From assembly GCA_949840605.1 (NCBI GenBank), contig CATKXN010000074.1, positions 1 to 13,239 of the forward strand: a stretch of 13,239 nucleotides of DNA, written 5' to 3'. This document shows, piece after piece, positions 6,175 through 12,824 of the stretch (positions are counted from its first letter, which is position 1; each line of letters opens with the position of its first letter). The stretch comes from an uncultured Alistipes sp. GTDB taxonomy: Bacteria > Bacteroidota > Bacteroidia > Bacteroidales > Rikenellaceae. A program made the translations under genes and the position numbers. The notes beneath the pieces are model-generated. The model was not told the origin of the DNA and did not search any database. It saw only the letters and a list, made by a program, of their open reading frames with translations.

Positions 6175-7731
6175 ATGAAAAAATACTCTCTGATCCTCTG
6201 CTTCCTCTTCGCCGCGGCGACCGCCTCTGCGGCGAGGATCGACACCGTGGCGGTTTTCAGCGCGAAGATGCAGCGCGACATTCCGGCGCTGGTCGTGGTT
6301 CCCGACACCGGCATCGGGAAGCGCATGCCCGTCCTCTACCTGCTGCACGGTTACAACGGCTCGCACATGAGCTGGCAGCGCGACATCACGGACCTGCGCC
6401 CGCTGGCCGATGCCTACGGCATGATCATCGCCTGTCCCGACGGCAAGAACAGCTGGTACTGGGACAGCCCCCTCGATCCTGCATCGCAGTTCGAAACTTT
6501 CGTGTCGCAGGAGTTTCCCGACTGGATCGACGCGCATTACCTGACGATCCCCTCGCGCGAGGGGCGCGCCATCACGGGTCTCAGCATGGGCGGTCACGGA
6601 GCCTTGTGGACCGCACTGCGCCATAAGGACCGTTTCGGAGCCGCAGGTTCGACCTCCGGAGGCGTGGACATCCGTCCCTTCCCCGATTCGTGGCATATGA
6701 AAAAACAGTTGGGTGAACTGAAAGAGAACCCCGAACGTTGGGATGCGCATACGGTCATCAACCAGGCGGACGGGCTCAGCGACGGCGAACTGGCCCTGGT
6801 GATCGACTGCGGCTACCAGGATTTCTTCTATCAGGTGAATGTGAATCTGCACGAGAAGCTGTTGCGGCGCGGCGTGAGCCACGATTTCCTGACGCGGCCC
6901 GGCGGGCACGACTCGGCCTATTGGTCCGTGTCGCTCCCCTATCAGGTGCTCTTTTTCCACCGCTACTTCCAGCGGCAGTCGCGCCCGGAGGCGGTGGCCG
7001 TCGCAACGGGACGGCGGGTGGTCTTCATCGGCGACTCGATCACCGACGGCAACTGGGGCAAGGCCGACGGAAAACCCTCGTCGCAGCGGAACCTCTGGGA
7101 CCGAAACCACCTTTTCGGCAGCGGATACATGTACCTCTGCGCCACCCATTACCAGGGCTATTTCCCCGACCGTGACTACCGGTTCTTCAACCGTGGCACG
7201 GGTGGTAATACGCTGGGTGACCTGGCGGCCCGCTGGCAGGAGGATGTTCTCGACCTGCGCCCCGACGTGCTTTCGGTGTTTATCGGGACCAACGACGTGG
7301 AACGCCACCTCGGTCGGTTGCTGCGTGCCGACGATTCGCAGACCGTTCCGGATTTCGATTTCGCCGGCTGGGAGAAGACCTACCGCCGCCTGCTCGATGA
7401 GGCCCGGCAGGTGAACCCGGCGCTGCGGATCGTGCTCTGCACGCCGTTCGCCGCGCCCTCGGGGAAGATCGTCGAAGGGGCGCTGGGGGCCTATTATCCC
7501 CTGCGGCAGCAGATGCTGGCACGGTGCTGCGAGGCGGTCGAACGGATCGCTGCCGATTACGGGGCTACCTTGGTGCCTTTCCATCGGTTGGTCGCCGGTC
7601 TCGAAACGACGCTGCCGAACGGCGACGCGACCTACTGGGTGTGGGACGGCATCCACCCCACGCCCGCCTGCCACCGCCGGATGGCCGACTGTTGGATCGA
7701 AGCCGCCTCCCGGAGCGGGGCGATGGAGTGA
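6175..7731 (+). CDS. Secreted two-domain esterase: CE1-like alpha/beta hydrolase fused to SGNH/GDSL hydrolase
   Basis: A signal peptide (MKKYSLILCFLFAAATASA) starts this 518-residue protein, which is probably periplasmic. The first domain (about 22-265) is a putative esterase of the esterase-D/CE1 type. It has LYLLHGYNGSHMSW, nucleophile S137 in GLSMGGHG, acid D216 in IDCGYQDFF, and base H245 in PGGHDSAYW. The second domain (about 280-518) is an SGNH hydrolase with all four blocks: GDSITDG (S288), NRGTGGNT (G341), GTND (N373) and WDGIHPT (D491, H494). Both active sites look intact. In gut Bacteroidetes both families commonly remove acetyl, feruloyl or other acyl groups from plant or host glycans, so a carbohydrate-esterase role is a fair inference. 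The substrate cannot be read from sequence. No SusC/SusD or glycoside hydrolase gene lies in the window. The gene ends at the bidirectional terminator shared with the convergent CDGSH gene. Confidence 0.9.
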   Translation: MKKYSLILCFLFAAATASAARIDTVAVFSAKMQRDIPALVVVPDTGIGKRMPVLYLLHGYNGSHMSWQRDITDLRPLADAYGMIIACPDGKNSWYWDSPLDPASQFETFVSQEFPDWIDAHYLTIPSREGRAITGLSMGGHGALWTALRHKDRFGAAGSTSGGVDIRPFPDSWHMKKQLGELKENPERWDAHTVINQADGLSDGELALVIDCGYQDFFYQVNVNLHEKLLRRGVSHDFLTRPGGHDSAYWSVSLPYQVLFFHRYFQRQSRPEAVAVATGRRVVFIGDSITDGNWGKADGKPSSQRNLWDRNHLFGSGYMYLCATHYQGYFPDRDYRFFNRGTGGNTLGDLAARWQEDVLDLRPDVLSVFIGTNDVERHLGRLLRADDSQTVPDFDFAGWEKTYRRLLDEARQVNPALRIVLCTPFAAPSGKIVEGALGAYYPLRQQMLARCCEAVERIAADYGATLVPFHRLVAGLETTLPNGDATYWVWDGIHPTPACHRRMADCWIEAASRSGAME

Positions 7732-7736
7732 AACGG

Positions 7737-7767
7737 AAAAAAGAGAGCCTTGCGGGCTCTCTTTTTT
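7737..7767. terminator. Perfect bidirectional terminator between convergent genes
   Basis: The left arm 7737-7749 (AAAAAAGAGAGCC) pairs perfectly with 7755-7767 over 13 bases, with a 5-base loop (TTGCG). Read on the plus strand the stem ends in TTTTTT; read on the minus strand it does the same. It serves the hydrolase gene and the CDGSH gene. The TAA stop of the latter (7766-7768, minus) lies inside the right arm. Confidence 0.92.
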
Positions 7768-8533
7768 AATAAACCTCTTCGGGCAGCGTCTCGCCGACGG
7801 GTTCCCCTTCGAGGTTGTCGCGCCATTTGATTGCGGCGTGCGTACCGTCGCAATAGGGCTTGTTCGCCGACTGTCCGCAGCGGCAGACGACTGCGCGGTT
7901 GCGGATTTCGTAGGTTTTGCCCGTTTCGCGCCGCAGGGCGATGCCGCCGCGAAGCCACAGTCCCCCGCTGCTGCCGATGGTGACGTCCTCGATCAGCCCG
8001 AGACTCGGCTCGAAGCGGAATTCGAAAGGCTTTCCCGAACTTTTGTCCCATGCCGTGAGCCGACCGCTGGGGCACATCGACGCTTCGCGGATCGCCATCC
8101 GGCGCGCTTCGGGGTCGGACGACCGTTCGGTGAGCGTCCATGCGTCGCCCTCGGGGTGGCAGAAGCGTGCGAAGACGCAGTATTTGGGATTGTCGGTCAT
8201 TTCGAGCGTACCCCCTTCGATCACTTCGGCGCTGTCGAGCAGCGATTCCGAAGGCGACGTGAGGGTCGGGTCCCATGCGGCTTTCTCGTGGCTTCCGTCG
8301 CAGTAGGGTTTGCGCTGCGACGCCCCGCAACGGCAGAGTGCCGTAGGTTCGGCCTCGGTCGAGAAGTGGCGGCCTTCCTGAAAATACCAGCTCTCGTTGT
8401 TCTCGTTGGGCATGATGAACTGCTCGGCCAGGGGCGGCCGGCCATAGACCAGATAGGGTCCCTTTTCGGTCACGGTGATGCTGAAACGTTCCCCGGCAGG
8501 AGAACTTCCCGTCTCGATTTTCAATTTCGACAT
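7766..8533 (-). CDS. Double-CDGSH iron-sulfur protein
   Basis: A 255-residue cytoplasmic protein with two complete CDGSH 3Cys-1His motifs, each expected to bind a redox-active [2Fe-2S] cluster. Motif 1 is C67, C69, C78, H82 (CRCGASQRKPYCDGSH). Motif 2 is C217, C219, C228, H232 (CRCGQSANKPYCDGTH). The middle segment has further cysteines at C119 and C125 (YCVFARFCH) and C154 (MCPSGRL). This pattern recalls the divergent 4Fe-4S mono-cluster domain found in YjdI-like proteins and often linked to CDGSH. There is no signal peptide or TM segment. The role is likely electron transfer or Fe-S/redox homeostasis; partners are unknown. The gene is alone on the minus strand. It diverges from a surface lipoprotein gene and ends in the shared terminator. 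The CDGSH call is firm; the middle-domain assignment is tentative. Confidence 0.9.
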   Translation of the reverse strand: MSKLKIETGSSPAGERFSITVTEKGPYLVYGRPPLAEQFIMPNENNESWYFQEGRHFSTEAEPTALCRCGASQRKPYCDGSHEKAAWDPTLTSPSESLLDSAEVIEGGTLEMTDNPKYCVFARFCHPEGDAWTLTERSSDPEARRMAIREASMCPSGRLTAWDKSSGKPFEFRFEPSLGLIEDVTIGSSGGLWLRGGIALRRETGKTYEIRNRAVVCRCGQSANKPYCDGTHAAIKWRDNLEGEPVGETLPEEVY

Positions 8534-8546
8534 ACTATATGCGTTT

Positions 8547-8566
8547 CTGGTTCGTTAGTGAACCGG
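8547..8566. promoter_or_regulatory. Short hairpin/dyad near the CDGSH gene start
   Basis: CTGGTTC (8547-8553) and GAACCGG (8560-8566) pair around a 6-base loop, with one G-T pair. It sits 14 bases upstream of the minus-strand ATG, so it could lie in that gene's 5' leader or act as an operator. A further GGTTC at 8600-8604 can compete for the same GAACC. Confidence 0.35.
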
Positions 8567-8571
8567 ACGGC

Positions 8572-8597
8572 AATAATTGTTCCCAAATGCAATTATT
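8572..8597. promoter_or_regulatory. AT-rich inverted repeat in the divergent intergenic region
   Basis: AATAATTG (8572-8579) and CAATTATT (8590-8597) form a perfect 8-base inverted repeat with a 10-base centre. It lies just upstream of the plus-strand promoter (from 8608). Its centre overlaps CAAATGCA at 8584-8591, which on the minus strand reads TGCATTTG, a one-mismatch match to the -7 consensus. The layout suits an operator controlling one or both divergent genes. This is inferred from position only. Confidence 0.4.
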
Positions 8598-8607
8598 CGG
8601 GTTCGGT

Positions 8608-8638
8608 TTTGCACCCGGCTGACTTTTTATTACCTTTG
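8608..8638 (+). promoter_or_regulatory. Bacteroidetes-type promoter for the FISUMP-like lipoprotein gene
   Basis: TTTG at 8608-8611, a 19-base spacer, and TACCTTTG at 8631-8638 match the consensus elements with standard spacing. Transcription would start about 25 bases before the ATG at 8670. Confidence 0.75.
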
Positions 8639-8663
8639 TAACGGATTTTGAAACTGATATAAA
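8636..8663 (+). repeat. Leader motifs shared with the second lipoprotein gene (copy 1)
   Basis: TTGTAACGGAT (8636-8646) is followed at once by TTTTGAAACTGATATAAA (8646-8663), 7 bases before the ATG. Both strings recur upstream of the lipoprotein gene at 11478, in the opposite order. The first is identical there and the second lacks one C. Confidence 0.5.
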
Positions 8664-8669
8664 GTAAAA

Positions 8670-10094
8670 ATGAACTATATGAAAAGATTCGCAGGGTTGG
8701 TTTGCGCTGTCGCGGCCATCGCTTTTTTCGCTTCGTGCAGCAAGGACAAGGAGACAGGCAGCCTCTCGTTCGACTCTCCTGCCGTATTCCTCGCCAAGGG
8801 CCAGCACATGACGGTGGGCTTCAAGGCCGTCAATCTCCAAAATCTCTCGGTGACCAGCAAGCCTACGGGATGGTCCGAACCGAAGATCGACCTTGCGTCG
8901 CAGACCCTGACGATCACGGCCCCCGCGACGTTCGACGACGACGAGGCGAAGACCGGTTCGCTGGTGCTGGCCGGATCGCCCAAGGGCGGTTCGTCGGTCT
9001 CGGCGACGCTCTTCGTGGGCGTGGTCGACAGCGAAGATCTGAGCGGCAAGTCCGCCAACAGCTATATCGTCAGCAAGCCCGAAACCAATTATCTGATCAG
9101 TTCCATGTTCCGGGGCGACGATATGACGGTACTCCCGGCATCGGCGGACGTCGTGTGGCAGAGCAAGTCGGGGCTGATCCAGTACACGGAACTCCGGGAG
9201 GACGGCAAGGTGTCGTTCTATGTGGGCGCCGACAGCGACGACGAGACGAAGATCAAGGAGGGCAACGCCGTGATCGGCGCCTACGACGCCGGCGGTACGC
9301 TGATGTGGAGCTGGCATATCTGGGCCGTGAATTACGATCCCGAAGCGTCGGCGGTCGATTTCAACGGTTTGAAGATGATGGACCGCAACCTCGGTGCGCT
9401 GGCAAACGACAATTCGACGGTCGAGAAGATTCTCGCCTCCTACGGACTTTACTACCAGTGGGGCCGCAAGGACCCGTTCATCGGCCCGAGTTCGTACAAC
9501 GCCGCCAACGGCGCGTCGGCCGGCATGTACAACGGCGGCGGCAGCCGCGTCTACATGAAGACCGAGGCGTCGAGCGCCGAAACCGGAACGAAGGATTACG
9601 CCGTGCGGAATCCGCTGACGTTTATCGCAGGCGTTTCCGGTTCGGAATACGACTGGCTGTGGAGCGCCCATTCCGACGACCTTTGGGGTGATACCAAGAC
9701 CGTCGACGACCCCTGCCCCTATGGCTGGCGCGTGGCTCCCGCGGCAGCTTTCGACGGGTTGTCGATCCTGAATACCCCTGCGGCGGGTGATGCCGACAAG
9801 TTCGGCTGGACGCTGGGCCGGAACGGCATCGAGTCGTTCTTTATCGGTGCGGGACGCCGCCGTTATGACAACGGCTCCATTCTGAACGTCTACAACCCGG
9901 TTCCGGCCGGGCGCAGCGCCGAAGAGGCCCAGCCGTGGGAGGGGCTTTACTGGACCGCGAACGCGCAGTCCGGAACGAAATCGTCGGCGTTCCATTTCTG
10001 GTTCGAGAAGAAAACGGCGACGGGCGGCCTGGAAAACAACGCGGCTTACGCGCGTGCCAACGGCATGCAGGTGCGTTGCGTTAAAGAGAAGTAA
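8670..10094 (+). CDS. Surface lipoprotein with Ig-like N-terminus and FISUMP-like C-terminus
   Basis: A 474-residue exported lipoprotein. The signal ends in a lipobox, FASC with C23, followed by SKDKETG. A beta-rich, Ser/Thr-rich segment of about 90 residues follows (SLSFDSPAVFLAKGQHMTVGF onward). It resembles the BACON/Ig-like domains placed N-terminally in Bacteroidetes surface proteins. The C-terminal part carries landmarks of the FISUMP (Fibrobacter major paralogue) group: MMDRNLGALAND near residue 238, YYQWGRKDPF, DPCPYGWRVAPAAAF, and an ending MQVRCVKE. It probably sits on the outer membrane, with an adhesive or fimbria-related role that is only inferred. There are two Met codons near the start (residues 1 and 4); the second would also give a working signal. 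The gene has its own promoter and terminator, so it is a single-gene unit. Confidence 0.8.
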   Translation: MNYMKRFAGLVCAVAAIAFFASCSKDKETGSLSFDSPAVFLAKGQHMTVGFKAVNLQNLSVTSKPTGWSEPKIDLASQTLTITAPATFDDDEAKTGSLVLAGSPKGGSSVSATLFVGVVDSEDLSGKSANSYIVSKPETNYLISSMFRGDDMTVLPASADVVWQSKSGLIQYTELREDGKVSFYVGADSDDETKIKEGNAVIGAYDAGGTLMWSWHIWAVNYDPEASAVDFNGLKMMDRNLGALANDNSTVEKILASYGLYYQWGRKDPFIGPSSYNAANGASAGMYNGGGSRVYMKTEASSAETGTKDYAVRNPLTFIAGVSGSEYDWLWSAHSDDLWGDTKTVDDPCPYGWRVAPAAAFDGLSILNTPAAGDADKFGWTLGRNGIESFFIGAGRRRYDNGSILNVYNPVPAGRSAEEAQPWEGLYWTANAQSGTKSSAFHFWFEKKTATGGLENNAAYARANGMQVRCVKEK

Positions 10095-10122
10095 CGCAAA
10101 CTGACGAAGAAACCCAAAACGT

Positions 10123-10152
10123 CGGGCCGGCCTTGTCGCCGGCCCGTTTTGT
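10123..10152 (+). terminator. GC-rich terminator after the first lipoprotein gene
   Basis: CGGGCCGGC (10123-10131) pairs perfectly with GCCGGCCCG (10138-10146) around a 6-base loop, followed by TTTTGTTTGG. It is a typical intrinsic terminator 28 bases after the stop codon. It separates the lipoprotein gene from the MFS gene, whose own promoter I could not identify in the remaining 45 bases. Confidence 0.88.
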
Positions 10153-10197
10153 TTGGTATAACAGTTGCGGGGTCGGGGTTACCAATAATCTCCGGTC

Positions 10198-11400
10198 ATG
10201 AAAATCAAAACAGGAAAAGGTTACATATCGCTCGTCGTCCTGCTGGCTATTTGGTCCGTGTCGGCCATCGCCTCGCTGCCCGGACTGGCCATATCCCCCA
10301 TTCTGGGCGATCTGAACAGGGTATTTCCCAAGGTCACGGACCTCGAAATACAGATGCTCACGTCGCTGCCCTCGCTGCTGATAATTCCTTTCGTGCTGCT
10401 TTCGGGAAAGCTCTCCGAAGGCCGTGACAAGATTACGATTCTGACCGTCGGGCTCTCGGTTTTCTTCCTGAGCGGCGTGGCGTGCCTTTTCGCCCGCAGC
10501 ATGACGTGGCTGATCGTCATCAGCTGCATCCTCGGCATCGGGGCCGGCATGGTCATCCCCCTTTCGACGGGCCTGATCGTCGATTATTTCACGGGCGATT
10601 ACCGTGTCCGGCAGTTGGGTTACAGCTCAGCAATCAACAACCTGACACTGGTCATAGCCACCGTGGTTACGGGCTATCTGGCCGATGTCAACTGGCACCT
10701 TCCCTTCCTGGTCTACACCCTGCCGGGCATTTCGCTGGCACTCTCTTTTTTCCTTAAACGGCGGCGTTCGGCCCCCGAACCCGAGCAGAGCATCCAGCTG
10801 CGCCACAAACGCATCGACCGCGGCAAATTGACGGGGCTGATGCTGTTCTATTTTTTCATCACCTACGCCGTGCTGGCCGTGGCATTTTATGCCGCGTTCC
10901 TCGTCGACGACTACAAGATACACAGCTCCTTCTCGGGTGTGCTGATCTCGCTGTTCTTCCTGGCGATCATGCTTCCGGGGCTCTTCATCGACCGGATCAT
11001 CGGCCGGTTGAAGCAGCATGTCAATCTCGTGTCGCTGGGGCTGGTCTGCGCAGGGCTGTTGTGCGTCGGCATTTTCCGCGACCGGACGATGCTCGTCGTC
11101 GGGGTTCTGCTCGCGGGATTCGGCTACGGGGTGATGCAGCCTGTCATTTATGACAAGGCCGCCACCATCGCCCCGCCCCGTTCGGCGACTCTCGCATTGT
11201 CGTTCGTCATGGCGATGAACTACCTGGCCGTGATGATCTGCCCCTTTATCGTCGACCTGTTCCGGCACCTGTTCCATACCCGCAGCGACCGCTTCCCGTT
11301 TTTCTTCAATGCCGCGCTGGTGCTTGTCGTGGCCTTCGTCACCTGGCGCCGCCTCGGCAATTTCACGCTCGGTCTCGACGAATCGTATTATAAAAACTGA
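10198..11400 (+). CDS. Major facilitator superfamily transporter
   Basis: A 400-residue integral inner-membrane protein with about 12 hydrophobic helices in two halves, joined by a basic cytoplasmic loop (FFLKRRRSAPEPEQ and RHKRIDRGK, about residues 185-210). A form of MFS motif A appears at residues 70-78 (GKLSEGRDK) between TM2 and TM3. The glycine-rich CILGIGAGMVIPLSTGLIVDYF segment in TM4-5 is typical of drug/solute exporters. The length is normal for the family. The substrate is unknown; sequences of this kind are usually annotated as efflux proteins. The gene stands between two surface lipoprotein genes, after a terminator, with the next promoter only a few bases beyond its stop. It is therefore probably transcribed alone, from a start I cannot place. 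Confidence 0.9.
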   Translation: MKIKTGKGYISLVVLLAIWSVSAIASLPGLAISPILGDLNRVFPKVTDLEIQMLTSLPSLLIIPFVLLSGKLSEGRDKITILTVGLSVFFLSGVACLFARSMTWLIVISCILGIGAGMVIPLSTGLIVDYFTGDYRVRQLGYSSAINNLTLVIATVVTGYLADVNWHLPFLVYTLPGISLALSFFLKRRRSAPEPEQSIQLRHKRIDRGKLTGLMLFYFFITYAVLAVAFYAAFLVDDYKIHSSFSGVLISLFFLAIMLPGLFIDRIIGRLKQHVNLVSLGLVCAGLLCVGIFRDRTMLVVGVLLAGFGYGVMQPVIYDKAATIAPPRSATLALSFVMAMNYLAVMICPFIVDLFRHLFHTRSDRFPFFFNAALVLVVAFVTWRRLGNFTLGLDESYYKN

Positions 11401-11407
11401 CAATATG

Positions 11408-11459
11408 TTTTGAAATGATATAAAAAGTTTTATTTTTGTACTGAAAAGTTGTAACGGAT
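11408..11459 (+). repeat. Leader motifs shared with the first lipoprotein gene (copy 2, order swapped)
   Basis: TTTTGAAATGATATAAA (11408-11424) matches 8646-8663 except for one missing C, and TTGTAACGGAT (11449-11459) is identical to 8636-8646. Here the -7 element lies between the two motifs. In the first gene the -7 element overlaps the start of TTGTAACGGAT. Confidence 0.5.
11409..11438 (+). promoter_or_regulatory. Bacteroidetes-type promoter for the fimbrillin/FISUMP lipoprotein gene
   Basis: TTTG at 11409-11412, an 18-base spacer and TATTTTTG at 11431-11438. The -7 element is a full match and the spacer is one base short of the usual range. The start would fall near 11444, giving a leader of about 35 bases. 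Confidence 0.65.
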
Positions 11460-11477
11460 AAAACTCTTTATATTGTC

Positions 11478-12782
11478 ATGAACAAAACTTTGCTCGCAGC
11501 TGTTTTGGCTGTAAGTGCCGTCATGTCCGGCTGTGTTGGGAAACAAGATGCGCATCCCACTGTGAAAATTGCGCCGACGATCAAAACCCGCGTCACGGGC
11601 CTCCATTTCGACAACGGGGACCAGATCGGGCTTACCATCCTCAAAGGGTCGGAACCCTACGCCGAGAACCGGCTGCTGACTTATGACGGCTCGGCTTTCT
11701 CGGGTTCGGGACTGCTGTGGTACAACAACCTGAACGAGACTTCCACGCTCACGGCCTATTATCCCTATTCATCGGAGGGTGCGCCTGCCGAATTCACCGT
11801 GGCGGCGGACCAGACCGGCGGATGCACTGCTTCGGACCTGCTTGGAGCCGTGAAACGCGACGTGACACCCGTCAGCGCCCCGGTGGGTATGGTTTTCTAT
11901 CATCTGATGTCGCAGCTCACCGTCGTCCTTGCGAACAACTCCGATGCAGCGGTCACCTCTGTCACCGTGGGCGGGCTCGTGCCGACGGCGACCGTGGACC
12001 TGACCGTGCCGACGGCTGCCGCGAAGGCGGGCGTTGCCGCGGCGGAGATCAGAGCCTTCGAGGTGACGCCCGAACTCTCGTACCGCATCATAGCGGTTCC
12101 TCAACAGACGGCGCTGACCGTCACGGTCGGGACCTCCGACGGCAAAAGCCGCAGCAAGACCATCGCATCGGCGCTGCTCGAAAGCGGTAAGCAGTACGAT
12201 ATGTCGGTTACGGTGACCAATATCGATATTTCCGTTTCGCTGAGCGGCGACATCAGCGACTGGGGTGACGGCGGGTCGCTCGACGACGGTGGCAGCGGGG
12301 CCGATGCCGGGGAACTGACTTATGATGGCGAGACCTATCCCACGGCGAAAATCGGCGGACAGGTGTGGATGGGTGAAAACCTGCGCTATAAGCCTGCGGG
12401 AGCTGTAATGGAGACGGATATGTGGCCTGCCAAGGACGGACTTTCGCTGGGGATGCTCTACAACTATGCCACGGCGACGGGCAATGCCCGGACGGCCGCC
12501 GGTGCACCCGTACAGGGCATCTGTCCCGCCGGATGGCATATTCCCACCGCCGCGGAGCTGGAGGCGCTGGCGGCCAGCGCGGAACGGCCTGCCGATTTTC
12601 TCACCTACGCCGGATTCCGGAATGACTCCAGGTATAGCGACGGTTCCAAAGGTTACCTGCTCAGCAGCGACCTTGCCGCCGAAGGCAGGGTTCAGTGTCT
12701 CTCGTTCTCGGTCGGCACGGAACCCGCCATCAAGGATATGGAGGCCGGATTCTATTACCCGCTCCGCTGCGTGAAGGATTGA
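11478..12782 (+). CDS. Lipoprotein joining a fimbrillin-like N-terminus to a FISUMP domain
   Basis: A 434-residue exported lipoprotein with lipobox MSGC (C19). Residues about 30-250 follow the fimbrillin (Mfa-like) plan. They contain KTRVTGLHFDNGDQIGLTI, LLWYNNLNETSTLTAYYPYS, a central VFYHLMSQLTVVLANN, and a strand-rich end with SKTIASALLESGKQYDMSVTV. A Gly/Asp-rich linker (DWGDGGSLDDGGSGADAGE) follows. A FISUMP domain then runs from about 283 to the end: TYPTAKIGGQVWMGENLRY, YNYATATGNA, GICPAGWHIPTAAELEAL and a final YYPLRCVKD. Fimbrillin parts normally polymerise by strand exchange, so this could be a pilus tip/stalk component or an unpolymerised surface protein. No Mfa/Fim assembly genes are nearby. 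It has its own promoter and shares a terminator with the convergent homoserine dehydrogenase gene. Confidence 0.85.
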   Translation: MNKTLLAAVLAVSAVMSGCVGKQDAHPTVKIAPTIKTRVTGLHFDNGDQIGLTILKGSEPYAENRLLTYDGSAFSGSGLLWYNNLNETSTLTAYYPYSSEGAPAEFTVAADQTGGCTASDLLGAVKRDVTPVSAPVGMVFYHLMSQLTVVLANNSDAAVTSVTVGGLVPTATVDLTVPTAAAKAGVAAAEIRAFEVTPELSYRIIAVPQQTALTVTVGTSDGKSRSKTIASALLESGKQYDMSVTVTNIDISVSLSGDISDWGDGGSLDDGGSGADAGELTYDGETYPTAKIGGQVWMGENLRYKPAGAVMETDMWPAKDGLSLGMLYNYATATGNARTAAGAPVQGICPAGWHIPTAAELEALAASAERPADFLTYAGFRNDSRYSDGSKGYLLSSDLAAEGRVQCLSFSVGTEPAIKDMEAGFYYPLRCVKD

Positions 12783-12789
12783 AAAACGT

Positions 12790-12824
12790 CAGGTCCCGCT
12801 CCGAGAGCGGGACCTGCTTGTTTT
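12790..12824. terminator. Perfect 12-bp bidirectional terminator
   Basis: CAGGTCCCGCTC (12790-12801) pairs perfectly with 12805-12816 around a 3-base loop (CGA). A T-rich run (CTTGTTTT) follows on the plus strand and ACGTTTTTC follows on the minus strand. It ends the lipoprotein gene 8 bases after its stop and the homoserine dehydrogenase gene on the other strand. Confidence 0.9.

Noticed and set aside
6124..7674. A 516-codon minus-strand frame opposite the hydrolase gene
   Set aside because: The plus-strand frame has a signal peptide and two complete catalytic sets; the antisense product has no recognisable motif and a shadow-like composition.
7838..8641. A plus-strand frame opposite the CDGSH gene
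   Set aside because: The minus-strand frame contains both CDGSH motifs and ends in a shared terminator. The plus-strand product has no motif and lacks any promoter.
8535..9995. A 486-codon minus-strand frame opposite the first lipoprotein gene
   Set aside because: It would cover the promoter and lipobox of a well-supported lipoprotein gene and shows no domain.
10152..10187. Promoter for the MFS gene built from TTTG 10152-10155 and TACCAATA near 10180
   Set aside because: The spacer would be 24 bases and the -7 box matches poorly, so it does not meet the consensus.
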